Source: Rhizobium sp. CFBP 8762 (lineage in GTDB: Bacteria; Pseudomonadota; Alphaproteobacteria; Rhizobiales; Rhizobiaceae). Taken from it: a stretch of 64,000 bases of DNA. A program made the translations under genes and the position numbers. The stretch lies in NCBI RefSeq assembly GCF_014841565.1, contig NZ_JACYUD010000008.1, positions 36,220 through 100,219 of the forward strand. Reading direction: 5' to 3'. Positions 57,588 through 64,000 of the stretch are shown here, piece by piece. A model generated the notes under the pieces. It saw only the letters and a list, made by a program, of their open reading frames with translations. It had not been told where the DNA came from and did no database searches. Positions within the stretch are counted from its first letter, which is position 1, and each line of letters opens with the position of its first letter.

Positions 57588-57833
57588 GTGCGCCAAAAAT
57601 TCACCCCAGACGAAATTGACCTATGGTCCCCCTCATCTATCGTTCGTGATCATCGCGGCGATATGCTGGCTGCGATAGAGACGCTGCTATTCCTGTGCAA
57701 GACAGCCGAGCGTGAGAAGGAAGAACTGAAGGCTGCCATGTCGCCGCTACAGCGCACCGGGTTCATACCGGTTTACAGCATAAAGGATTTGACGCGGCGG
57801 AAGGCGTTGCCGGGTGAGGTCGGCGATAGTTGA
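57588..57833 (+). CDS. small phage protein of unknown function
   Basis: It encodes 81 residues. The start is a GTG at 57588 with AGGAG about 11 nt upstream. The protein is helical and charged (DMLAAIETLLFLCKTAEREKEELK) and is followed by a strong bidirectional terminator. It is oriented away from the tail cassette, so it could be a moron-like gene. Not recognised. Confidence 0.5.
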   Translation: MRQKFTPDEIDLWSPSSIVRDHRGDMLAAIETLLFLCKTAEREKEELKAAMSPLQRTGFIPVYSIKDLTRRKALPGEVGDS

Positions 57834-57837
57834 AACG

Positions 57838-57882
57838 ACAAAAAACCCCCGGCGACCAATAAAGGCCACCGGGGGGATTTTT
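57838..57882. terminator. bidirectional terminator between small phage gene and lysis cassette
   Basis: AAAAAACCCCCGG...CCGGGGGGATTTTTT: GC stem with A- and T-runs on either side, lying between the convergent 57588 gene and the 57897 gene. Confidence 0.85.
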
Positions 57883-57896
57883 TCAGAATGTTTATG

Positions 57897-58247
57897 TCAG
57901 TGCCGCCGGATCATTTCCTCTTTGAGACCGACCAGCGCGGCTGTCTGTTTTTCGACAGCTTCGGTCAAATCCTGTAGGTTGGCGTTGATCCGTTCTGCAT
58001 GCCCGTAGGACACCTTCCGGCTTTCCATTAAATTGATATTGAGCGCTGCCACCTCGCCCGTGAGAGACGCTACAGCGCGATTGTCCACCAGTGCCGCTGC
58101 GACCTCTACCGTGCCAACGGGAGACGCTTGCGGGGTTTTATCCGTGCCTTTACGCCCGGACCTAAAGCCAAGCCCAGCTGCCAGCCCGCAGACCAGCACT
58201 ACGATTGCGTTTGCCAATTTCTCAATGTCGAGACTGCCAAGGTCCAT
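57897..58247 (-). CDS. phage membrane-anchored coiled-coil protein
   Basis: It encodes 116 residues. One N-terminal transmembrane helix (KLANAIVVLVCGLAAGLGF) is followed by a basic linker (RSGRKG) and a coiled coil (SLTGEVAALNINLMESRKV...NANLQDLTEAVEKQTAAL). The architecture is that of a lysis accessory or spanin-like protein. The ATG at 58247 (MDLGSLDIEK) is used, because the upstream part of the frame is antisense to the gene at 58250. It is the last gene of the cassette. Confidence 0.6.
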   Translation of the reverse strand: MDLGSLDIEKLANAIVVLVCGLAAGLGFRSGRKGTDKTPQASPVGTVEVAAALVDNRAVASLTGEVAALNINLMESRKVSYGHAERINANLQDLTEAVEKQTAALVGLKEEMIRRH

Positions 58248-58249
58248 GC

Positions 58250-58702
58250 TTACCGATCCCTTGCATTCTTGCCGACATCGGACCATGACCGGTGCACATT
58301 GGCGATTTCCAGAAGTACGAGCGTAGACCAAACGACAGCGCCAGACAGAGCGCCGCCGGAACTCATGTAGGCAACAAAGAACCCCAAACTGATCTGCGAC
58401 CAGACAACGACGCCGACGATTGAAGCCGCTGCCCGGATTTGCGGCGAGAAAGCGAAACCCTTGAACGTGCCGTTGATTGTCAGCGCGGCCAGTCTGCATA
58501 TCGCACTGGCTGCAACGACAAGCGCCCATGTGCCTTGGCTGCCCCATTCCGCCAAAGTGGTAAACGATGGCGATGTGGTGAACATGTTGATGTCGATCTG
58601 CAAAGCCAGCCACATGCCGAGGGCGGGCCATACCATGACCCATTCCGATACCCGGATGGGGAAGTGATCGGCAACACCTCGGTACACGCGGACGATGATC
58701 AT
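58250..58702 (-). CDS. phage membrane protein, probable holin-cassette member
   Basis: It encodes 150 residues with about four hydrophobic segments: VWPALGMWLALQIDINMF, GTWALVVAASAICRLAAL, IRAAASIVGVVVWSQISLGFFVAY and AVVWSTLVLLEIAN. It overlaps the preceding holin-like gene by 4 nt (ATGA), so they are coupled. The fold is not a named holin family that I can identify; it may be an antiholin or superinfection protein. Confidence 0.55.
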   Translation of the reverse strand: MIIVRVYRGVADHFPIRVSEWVMVWPALGMWLALQIDINMFTTSPSFTTLAEWGSQGTWALVVAASAICRLAALTINGTFKGFAFSPQIRAAASIVGVVVWSQISLGFFVAYMSSGGALSGAVVWSTLVLLEIANVHRSWSDVGKNARDR

Positions 58703-59088
58703 GGCGTGTTTGCCTTGTTGATTGTGGCAAGAACGTCTGGCACCTTCGAAAGGATCATCTCGTTCAGCGTGCCCGGTGAGATATCGAACCGCTTGATTGC
58801 ATCCGGGTTGTTTGCAACCACGTAGTCGGCGGCTGCGTTGATGATGACCGTAGACACCGAGTCCGCTTTGAACTTGGTGACAGCGGCTTTCAGTCCGTTG
58901 GCGATGGACCGATGCAATGCCTCGCTCACCGTCTTTTCCAGCTCGGCTTTTCGAGCCTCGCTGTTGATCTTAAGGAAAGCGATAAGCTGTGCTGAAATCC
59001 ATGTCACCAGCACGGGACCGACAATGGTGACGAACAGAGCTACCAGCGGCTCCAGTACGGGCCACAGAGCGAGAAAGAAGGTTTTCAT
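58699..59088 (-). CDS. phage holin-like protein (Holin_LLH-like)
   Basis: It encodes 129 residues. A single N-terminal helix with a second half-hydrophobic stretch (LALWPVLEPLVALFVTIVGPVLVTWISAQLIAFLKI) is followed by a long charged helical tail with a repeated Lys/Ala pattern. This matches holins with an N-terminal membrane helix and long cytoplasmic tail (LLH-type). It lies directly downstream of the endolysin. Confidence 0.55.
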   Translation of the reverse strand: MKTFFLALWPVLEPLVALFVTIVGPVLVTWISAQLIAFLKINSEARKAELEKTVSEALHRSIANGLKAAVTKFKADSVSTVIINAAADYVVANNPDAIKRFDISPGTLNEMILSKVPDVLATINKANTP

Positions 59089-59099
59089 AGTAAATCGTC

Positions 59100-59747
59100 C
59101 TACTTGGAGAGAAAGAGTGTACGCTCAGCTTTGCGGCGCTTTGTGAGGCCAGCGAGTACGCGGCCCTTGGCCTTGTTCCAGACAAGGAACTGATCGGCTG
59201 CCCCCGCCCAGTCGCCAGCGTTCAGCTTGCGTATCAATGTTGACTTGCCAAGCGCGGTACCGCCGATATTGAAACCCAATGACACCAGCGCATCAAACTC
59301 GTTTTGCGTCACATCGACTTTGAGTAGGTCGCGAACTTCCTTCTCAGTGTTAGCCAGATCGCGCGACAAGATTTCATCTGACTGCGCGGCGGTGATCTTC
59401 ATGCCCTTGGTGACGACAGGTGCGCCGGCCGCAGAGGTATGGCCCACGCCGATTGTCCAGACCCCCACGCTATCCTGATAGGCCGTCAGCATATTGCCTT
59501 CGTGTTCCGCGATAAGCTTGCGGCCATTGGCGCTAGTCTTCATTCCGCCAGAGACAGGCGCGGGCGCGGTTTCCGGTTGGGCATCCAGCTTCGCGGCTAT
59601 CTCAATGAAATCGCCGTCTGTGAGCTTCGTTGCCGACAGGAAGCTATAGAGCGCCTTAATTGTCTTGCCGCCAACAATCCCGTCAATGGCACCGACTGGA
59701 TAGCCGTGCGCCGTCAACCGGCTTTGCAGCCATGTGTTGAAATTCAT
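59100..59747 (-). CDS. phage endolysin, GH24 lysozyme with N-terminal binding domain
   Basis: It encodes 215 residues. The N-terminal ~60 residues (FNTWLQSRLTAHGYPVGAIDGIVGGKTIKAL) resemble a peptidoglycan-binding domain. The GH24 lysozyme begins at LIAEHEGNMLTAYQDSVGVWTIGVGHT, with catalytic Glu (HEG), Asp and Thr in the usual spacing. No signal-arrest sequence is visible, so release should depend on the holin. AAAGGACATCGCT precedes the ATG. Confidence 0.88.
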   Translation of the reverse strand: MNFNTWLQSRLTAHGYPVGAIDGIVGGKTIKALYSFLSATKLTDGDFIEIAAKLDAQPETAPAPVSGGMKTSANGRKLIAEHEGNMLTAYQDSVGVWTIGVGHTSAAGAPVVTKGMKITAAQSDEILSRDLANTEKEVRDLLKVDVTQNEFDALVSLGFNIGGTALGKSTLIRKLNAGDWAGAADQFLVWNKAKGRVLAGLTKRRKAERTLFLSK

Positions 59748-59833
59748 AGCGATGTCCTTTGAACCATAGGGACCAAGCATCACTTGATGCCGTGGGGTGC
59801 CCGTGCAATCATCGTTTTATCAAGGAGAGAATA

Positions 59834-60067
59834 ATGACAAATCAGTCCACAAGACCTGAGACACCGCCCGATGGCATCAAGGAACTCATCGACGCCATTT
59901 TCGGATATGAGATGGTTCCCGTTTACCAGATCGAAAGCTACAACGAAGCGCAGGCGTCTGAGTATTGGGATCACGTGGAGGTTATTCTGAACGAACTTGG
60001 CATCACGCCCGAGGAAGCGGCCCTACGGATTACGAATGTGCGTGAAGCAAAGGTTGCGGGGGCCTAA
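59834..60067 (+). CDS. small phage protein on the opposite strand (moron candidate)
   Basis: It encodes 77 residues with strong AAGGAGAG 4-5 nt before the ATG. The sequence (DGIKELIDAIFGYEMVPVYQIESYNEA...WDHVEVILNELGITPEEAALRITNV) is acidic and cytoplasmic. It is inserted between the endolysin and tail gene but points the other way; its stop overlaps the stop of the tail gene by 3 nt. An independently expressed lysogen gene is plausible. Not recognised. Confidence 0.6.
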   Translation: MTNQSTRPETPPDGIKELIDAIFGYEMVPVYQIESYNEAQASEYWDHVEVILNELGITPEEAALRITNVREAKVAGA

Positions 60068-60073
60068 GCCCCC
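60058..60073. terminator. shared hairpin at the convergent gene ends
   Basis: GGGGGC-ctaa-GCCCCC: perfect 6-bp GC stem whose loop contains both stop codons (TAA on plus, TAG on minus). T-runs are short. Confidence 0.45.
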
Positions 60074-63048
60074 ACCTTTCGGCAAGCAATCCAAGCCGCG
60101 ACAGCTCGCCCAACCTGCTCTTTGACGGTTCCCTTATAGTGCAGGGGATCGGTCATTGAGACAGTCTTGGCACCGGTAGCGGGGTCCGTATCGCCTGCTG
60201 TTTCAGTATAGCCCGTATCTGGCGTGCAGTGAGCATATGCCGGAATGAGCGATACCCGTGGACGCCCTGCCCCATCAAGTTCTGTACGCGCCAGTGCGGC
60301 GGCTTGAAGTATCTTGTAAAGCATGACCTGCTGTGACCATTTGCTGTCACCAGACACTGTGCGGGGAAGCGGGTTTACCACCAGCCCTACATAAGCGTTT
60401 GGCAACGCCAACAGTGTTTGAGCGATTAGAACCTTGATGCCGGTGGCAACCGCAGCCGACTGCGCAGGCAGCCCGCCGTGATTGATGTCGTTCGTACCCA
60501 GATTGAAAACGACAATCGCCGGATCGGCCAGACCAAAACGGGTCAGGTAGAACCGCATATCAAAGATGTACCCATTGAACACGCGGTCCGCTGGGTCCGC
60601 TCCGGTAGCAGGCCGTAGGAACGGATTGTAAGCCTTTTTGTCCGTTGTGCTCATCGCCAGATAGGTAGCGATAAAGCTGTCTGGGAATGGATCACAGGGA
60701 ACAGCAGCCCCCGTACCGTCCTGATAGGTGTAGTTGCGAATGTCACGACTGCCGCGACCTTCGCCCTTCACGATGTTCTGTCCACCAGTTGCCGCATCAG
60801 CTTCTCTGATATCCACCGTGCCGGTGAAGTTCAGTGTCATGCCTGCCTTGGCCAATTCACGACCTGCCGCTTGCGGGTAACCAGTGAACTCAGTCAGGCT
60901 GTCGCCGATGAACAGAGCCGTCGAAGACGAACCGGTCAGCGCAGTCAGGCCGGCGGTCCGTACGTTCAGTTCGCGCAGGGATCGGTTATCCTTGCTCGCT
61001 TGGCTGATTGTGCGGGTGACCAAAGCCGTTGACGCGGCAAGAGCGCCCCCTTTAACGGTCAATTCACGCTTGCCGGAGGCTGGCAAAGGCCATTCGTTGT
61101 TTGCCATCATGGAACGCGCTTCCAACGTCATAAACACGTCTTGGCCGTCCGTACGGGTTTCAAACAACTGGTCTCCGTACAGCTTCTGCTCCCGTCCTTC
61201 TATCAAGAACATTTCGCTCGGGTATAGAAGCTTCCCGTCTGATTTGTCGCCAGCAAGCAGTATCGCCTGCTTGACAGCCGGGTTTGTGGTTGGGTCGCTT
61301 CCAGACGCGTCAACAGGTGCCGGATAATCAGACCGCAGGATCCACAGTGGAACGCGAGCCCCGCTGTGCATTTGCAAGCCACACAGACGAATATCCCGGT
61401 TCGCGGCTGCAATGGTTCCAAACCATACGCCTGTCGCGCCGTCTGGGATTGCACCCCGAACGAAATAGCTTGCTGCCCGTAGGCCGATCTGCTTTTCGAT
61501 AGATGCCGTCACCGTGGTTATGGTGGCACCATTCGCGTCCAACCAACGCGCCTGCATAACAGGGAAGTTGTTGTCTGCATCACTTTGCACATAGAAGCGA
61601 GCATGCAAAAGAGCGCCGGCAGTTGGATCCTTGAGGGCGTTCCCGTAGTAAGGCGTGTAGTAAGTCGTGTCGTTAACGCCACGAGTGAACCCGAGTGCAA
61701 TCAAGTCGGCATTTGTGATGTCACAGGGTAAGGTGGTGCGGTAAAGCAGAGTAGCGCGCTCGACTGCGTTCTTGCCCATATTGGCTTGGTTTGGAACACT
61801 GCCGCCCGGAACCGCACCGATAAGCGGAACTCCCTTTGGCGACGCATACGGGGACGCGCTGCCTGCCTTGCTGACAAGCGGGAACGTTGTTGCGCTTTCA
61901 GGCCAAGCCGGGTTGCTCGCAACGATGAATGGGTCAATGCCTTTTGCTGCTGCGATCTGGTCAAAGTAAAGCACTTGGCCGGTTGCCGACGAAGCAAACC
62001 CTGTTACTTCCTTTTCGAACATTCCTGCTGGAGTAGGCCGGATCGAACTGAAAAGTCTGCTGTTCCACGATACGCGCGGCACAAGGATGGTGTTGTTTTC
62101 TTCAATGACGAACGCATTGAAGGCGTACAAGCCACCTATTCCATTCTCAATCGGAATGACGGGGTAATCTTCATTGCTGATGATGCCGCCCCGCACGTCA
62201 AACAGGTGCACTTGCGTATCGTTCAAGACCGGGAATGCGTTCTGTGCGAACGCTGTGATTTCACCTGTAAGGCGGTTGATGAAAACCCCGTACAGAGTGG
62301 TCGTGCCGGAAACCTGTAGCTCCGTATAGCCTGGGATACGTGCACTGTCAGTGCCGATTGTGAGCGAGGTTGCGCCCTTCAAGGTGCGGGCGAAAAACGT
62401 CCGGTTGACATAGAAGGTTCTGGCTTGACCGTAATCCCCGAACCAATCCGACAAGATCGGAGACGAGCCGAAATAAAGGGCGGATGGAGACACCGCAGTC
62501 TTCACGAGACTGGCAGAGTTGCTTACCCACCGCCATCCAGCCGGACTTGCGCTCCAAGCGTATTCACCAGCGTTGGAGACAGTGCCGCCCACAACCGGAT
62601 CGGTGTGAGTGCCGGTGTCCGTATCAGCCACAGTCGCAGGTTGCCCTACACGAGTTCCAACGATGGCACTCAATACAGACCACGACACGGCACTGACGTT
62701 GCCTGCGGCTGCACCCTGCACAGAGTCCGCAAGGGTGGAAACAGTAGCATTGGTGGCTGTGAGTGCCGCGTTGATAGCATCGCGTTCGGTAGCCGTCGCG
62801 AAGAACTCGATTGCCTTGCGGCCTGCCGAACCCACGAACGATTCAACGAATTTGCGCACCTTGGCTGGCGTCATGCGCCGCAGATCGTCAATGCCCTGTA
62901 GAGCCTCAGCGTCTGTCGCTACCTGTGCGGCATCCGTGTTCGAAAACAGTTCCTGAAAATTGTCGTTCGCTTTGATGAATGCGTCACGATTAGGGTCGCC
63001 GGTCCCATCGTTGGGTTTGACGCCAACATTGATCGTTTTAATAGCCAT
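60064..63048 (-). CDS. phage tail protein with C-terminal SGNH/GDSL hydrolase domain
   Basis: It encodes 994 residues. The N-terminus (GVKPNDGTGDPNRDAFIKANDNFQELF) is a typical tail-fibre/receptor-binding start. The large middle is Ala/Thr-rich beta structure. From about residue 710 there is an SGNH esterase core: TALFIGDSLTEF (catalytic Ser), FNLGTNDINHGG (Gly-x-Asn-Asp) and TDPLHYKG (Asp/His). Such domains deacetylate surface polysaccharides. The host target is unknown. Confidence 0.82.
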   Translation of the reverse strand: MAIKTINVGVKPNDGTGDPNRDAFIKANDNFQELFSNTDAAQVATDAEALQGIDDLRRMTPAKVRKFVESFVGSAGRKAIEFFATATERDAINAALTATNATVSTLADSVQGAAAGNVSAVSWSVLSAIVGTRVGQPATVADTDTGTHTDPVVGGTVSNAGEYAWSASPAGWRWVSNSASLVKTAVSPSALYFGSSPILSDWFGDYGQARTFYVNRTFFARTLKGATSLTIGTDSARIPGYTELQVSGTTTLYGVFINRLTGEITAFAQNAFPVLNDTQVHLFDVRGGIISNEDYPVIPIENGIGGLYAFNAFVIEENNTILVPRVSWNSRLFSSIRPTPAGMFEKEVTGFASSATGQVLYFDQIAAAKGIDPFIVASNPAWPESATTFPLVSKAGSASPYASPKGVPLIGAVPGGSVPNQANMGKNAVERATLLYRTTLPCDITNADLIALGFTRGVNDTTYYTPYYGNALKDPTAGALLHARFYVQSDADNNFPVMQARWLDANGATITTVTASIEKQIGLRAASYFVRGAIPDGATGVWFGTIAAANRDIRLCGLQMHSGARVPLWILRSDYPAPVDASGSDPTTNPAVKQAILLAGDKSDGKLLYPSEMFLIEGREQKLYGDQLFETRTDGQDVFMTLEARSMMANNEWPLPASGKRELTVKGGALAASTALVTRTISQASKDNRSLRELNVRTAGLTALTGSSSTALFIGDSLTEFTGYPQAAGRELAKAGMTLNFTGTVDIREADAATGGQNIVKGEGRGSRDIRNYTYQDGTGAAVPCDPFPDSFIATYLAMSTTDKKAYNPFLRPATGADPADRVFNGYIFDMRFYLTRFGLADPAIVVFNLGTNDINHGGLPAQSAAVATGIKVLIAQTLLALPNAYVGLVVNPLPRTVSGDSKWSQQVMLYKILQAAALARTELDGAGRPRVSLIPAYAHCTPDTGYTETAGDTDPATGAKTVSMTDPLHYKGTVKEQVGRAVAAWIACRKVGA

Positions 63049-63072
63049 GGATGGGTATCCTGATTTTTTGGA

Positions 63073-63621
63073 TTAAGGCCAGTCAACCACGGCTGCGGCC
63101 CGGACTGTCTTTTCGGATTTGGCAGCGCCGATCTTGGCCTTGGCACCCAGCCGCAAGCCTTCGATCTGTGCGCCGACCTGCTGCCATTGTGCGAAGGAAG
63201 CCAGCACGGTTTCACCAACGGCTACCAGCGTCTTGCCGGTAATGCCGACCTCTGCCGACAGCATGGGATAGTCAGCCGCCTTCGGTGTGCCCTCAGCAGC
63301 TTGTAGACGTTTGGCCTCATCAACCTTCTGCTGGTAGGTCATGGCCTGCCCCGCACCCGGTGTGATGTATTTGAGCCGGGCCACTTCCGCCGATGCATCA
63401 ACCGCTGCGGCCAAGTCAGCCTTGATCTGGTCGAGGTCAAAGCCCTCAACTGTCGGAGGCGCGAATTCACCTTCGATGTATGACCACCCTTGGTCTACAT
63501 CCGCTGGTGCTTCAAACATCGTTTTCGCGATGTCCGGGTGAAACAGATCTGTCACCGCCATGTCGTCCGGTAGATCAACCACTTCGGCCACGATGTCATT
63601 TGCAATTCTGGCGTACTTCAT
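63073..63621 (-). CDS. phage tail protein, tail-fibre-assembly/DUF4376-like
   Basis: It encodes 182 residues from ATG 63621 (MKYARIANDIVAEVVDL). It combines a tail-fibre-assembly-like N-terminus (PADVDQGWSYIEGEFAPP) with a helical region ending in ITPGAGQAMTYQQKVDEAKRLQA, the segment seen in DUF4376-type proteins. Located upstream of the large tail gene on the same strand. Confidence 0.65.
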   Translation of the reverse strand: MKYARIANDIVAEVVDLPDDMAVTDLFHPDIAKTMFEAPADVDQGWSYIEGEFAPPTVEGFDLDQIKADLAAAVDASAEVARLKYITPGAGQAMTYQQKVDEAKRLQAAEGTPKAADYPMLSAEVGITGKTLVAVGETVLASFAQWQQVGAQIEGLRLGAKAKIGAAKSEKTVRAAAVVDWP

Positions 63622-63631
63622 GACCGTTCCC

Positions 63632-64000
63632 TTAATACTGAATGATGACTGCGCCGTCAGCGCCATTGCCACCCTTGCCGTTTGCAGCCCAATAACCGTA
63701 GTGCGCACCGCCGCCAGAGCCGGGAGAAACGCCATTGATACCGCCGTTTGTGCCGGATCGACCGCCACCACCGAACGCACCAGCGCCGCCGTTACCGCCA
63801 TAGACACCATTTACGGGCGCACCATCGGTTCCAAACCCACCAGCGAAATTCAAATCACCACCGGAGCCAATGCCGCCGTAACCACCTGCGACAGTGGTGG
63901 CACCGGAACCCTGTTCCCCGCCGGTAGCTGAGATAATGGTGCCGTTAGCAGTCAGAGTGGTGCTGCCCCCATTCTGGCCGGGGCTACCATTGTTGTTCAC
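63632..64000 (-). CDS. glycine-rich phage tail protein (5' end beyond right edge)
   Basis: The C-terminal 122 residues of a protein that runs off the window. Composition is Gly/Asn/Ala with GGYGGIGSGGDLNFAGG, GGNGGAGAFGGGGRSG and a final NGADGAVIIQY. This resembles the glycine-rich tips of tail fibres with polyglycine-II helices. The stop lies 10 nt before the next gene. Confidence 0.7.
   Translation of the reverse strand: MNNNGSPGQNGGSTTLTANGTIISATGGEQGSGATTVAGGYGGIGSGGDLNFAGGFGTDGAPVNGVYGGNGGAGAFGGGGRSGTNGGINGVSPGSGGGAHYGYWAANGKGGNGADGAVIIQY

Larger units (their letters stand above)
57365..63999. mobile_element. prophage end (left part) next to tRNA-Val
   Basis: Everything from just after the tRNA to the window edge is phage-like: small hypotheticals, holin-like membrane proteins, GH24 endolysin, tail protein with SGNH domain, tail-fibre-assembly-like protein and a glycine-rich tail protein. 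The tRNA 3' end is a plausible attachment site. No integrase is seen here, so it should lie at the opposite end beyond the window. Confidence 0.8.

Noticed and set aside
57897..58730. A 277-residue minus-strand frame across two phage genes
   Set aside because: The upstream half is in a different frame from the coupled gene at 58250 and has no domain; the true gene starts at ATG 58247.

Overview
This window looks like chromosomal DNA of an alphaproteobacterium of the order Hyphomicrobiales (Rhizobiales), most probably Brucellaceae (Ochrobactrum/Brucella-like). The indications are an Omp10-type lipoprotein next to hemH, homospermidine synthase, a betC-betB-betA choline sulfate operon, CpdR, a rhizobial-type (class 3) asparaginase, and dispersed palindromic repeats ending in TAGAGC/GCTCTA. 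No rRNA, CRISPR array or insertion sequence was seen. One tRNA gene is present.

Layout. 1-2009: DUF882/M15-like envelope protein running off the left edge. 2167-5818: M3 oligopeptidase followed by pabB and an aminotransferase class IV (pabC-like) gene, all with 4-nt overlaps. 5949-7391: homospermidine synthase. 7544-11589: Omp10-like lipoprotein, a 5'-nucleotidase with a C-terminal LysM domain, a small secreted protein and ferrochelatase. 11860-13325: SPFH/NfeD pair. 13608-17012: an orphan Imm11/DUF1629-like protein, KpsF-type isomerase and an outer-membrane beta-barrel. 17144-19719: a structured leader with a short reading frame before a GNAT gene, a DUF3750 gene and an asparaginase. 19723-29705: regulator-linked stress genes (SDR/ArsR, GST, L,D-transpeptidase, OhrR/Ohr, HerA-like ATPase, Fe-SOD, two TetR units). 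29784-35698: quinone oxidoreductase and betCBA. 35826-39304: cysH-cysD-cysN with a 48-residue membrane protein. 39414-50530: galU, MltB, an SGNH/DUF459 protein, DD-carboxypeptidase and gltD/gltB. 50967-57209: threonine aldolase, SBF transporter, Hsp20, lysophospholipase, HisN-type phosphatase, N-formylglutamate amidohydrolase and cpdR.

57290-57364 is tRNA-Val(GAC). From there to the right edge the content is prophage: small hypotheticals, a holin/membrane cassette, a GH24 endolysin, a small opposite-strand gene, a large tail protein with a C-terminal SGNH esterase domain, a tail-fibre-assembly-like protein and the end of a glycine-rich tail protein. No integrase is visible, so the other prophage end lies outside the window.

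The genes fit a plant- or soil-associated lifestyle: osmoprotection (choline-O-sulfate to glycine betaine), APS-dependent sulfate assimilation, GOGAT nitrogen assimilation, peroxide and superoxide defence, and envelope remodelling. The most notable signals are mostly non-coding. Repeat copies supply the stop codons of flanking genes. A possible ROSE thermosensor precedes hsp20. A possible speF-type leader precedes a GNAT gene with no decarboxylase between them. Two overlapping perfect palindromes sit beside a consensus Shine-Dalgarno. A strongly signalled 24-codon gene has its own terminator.
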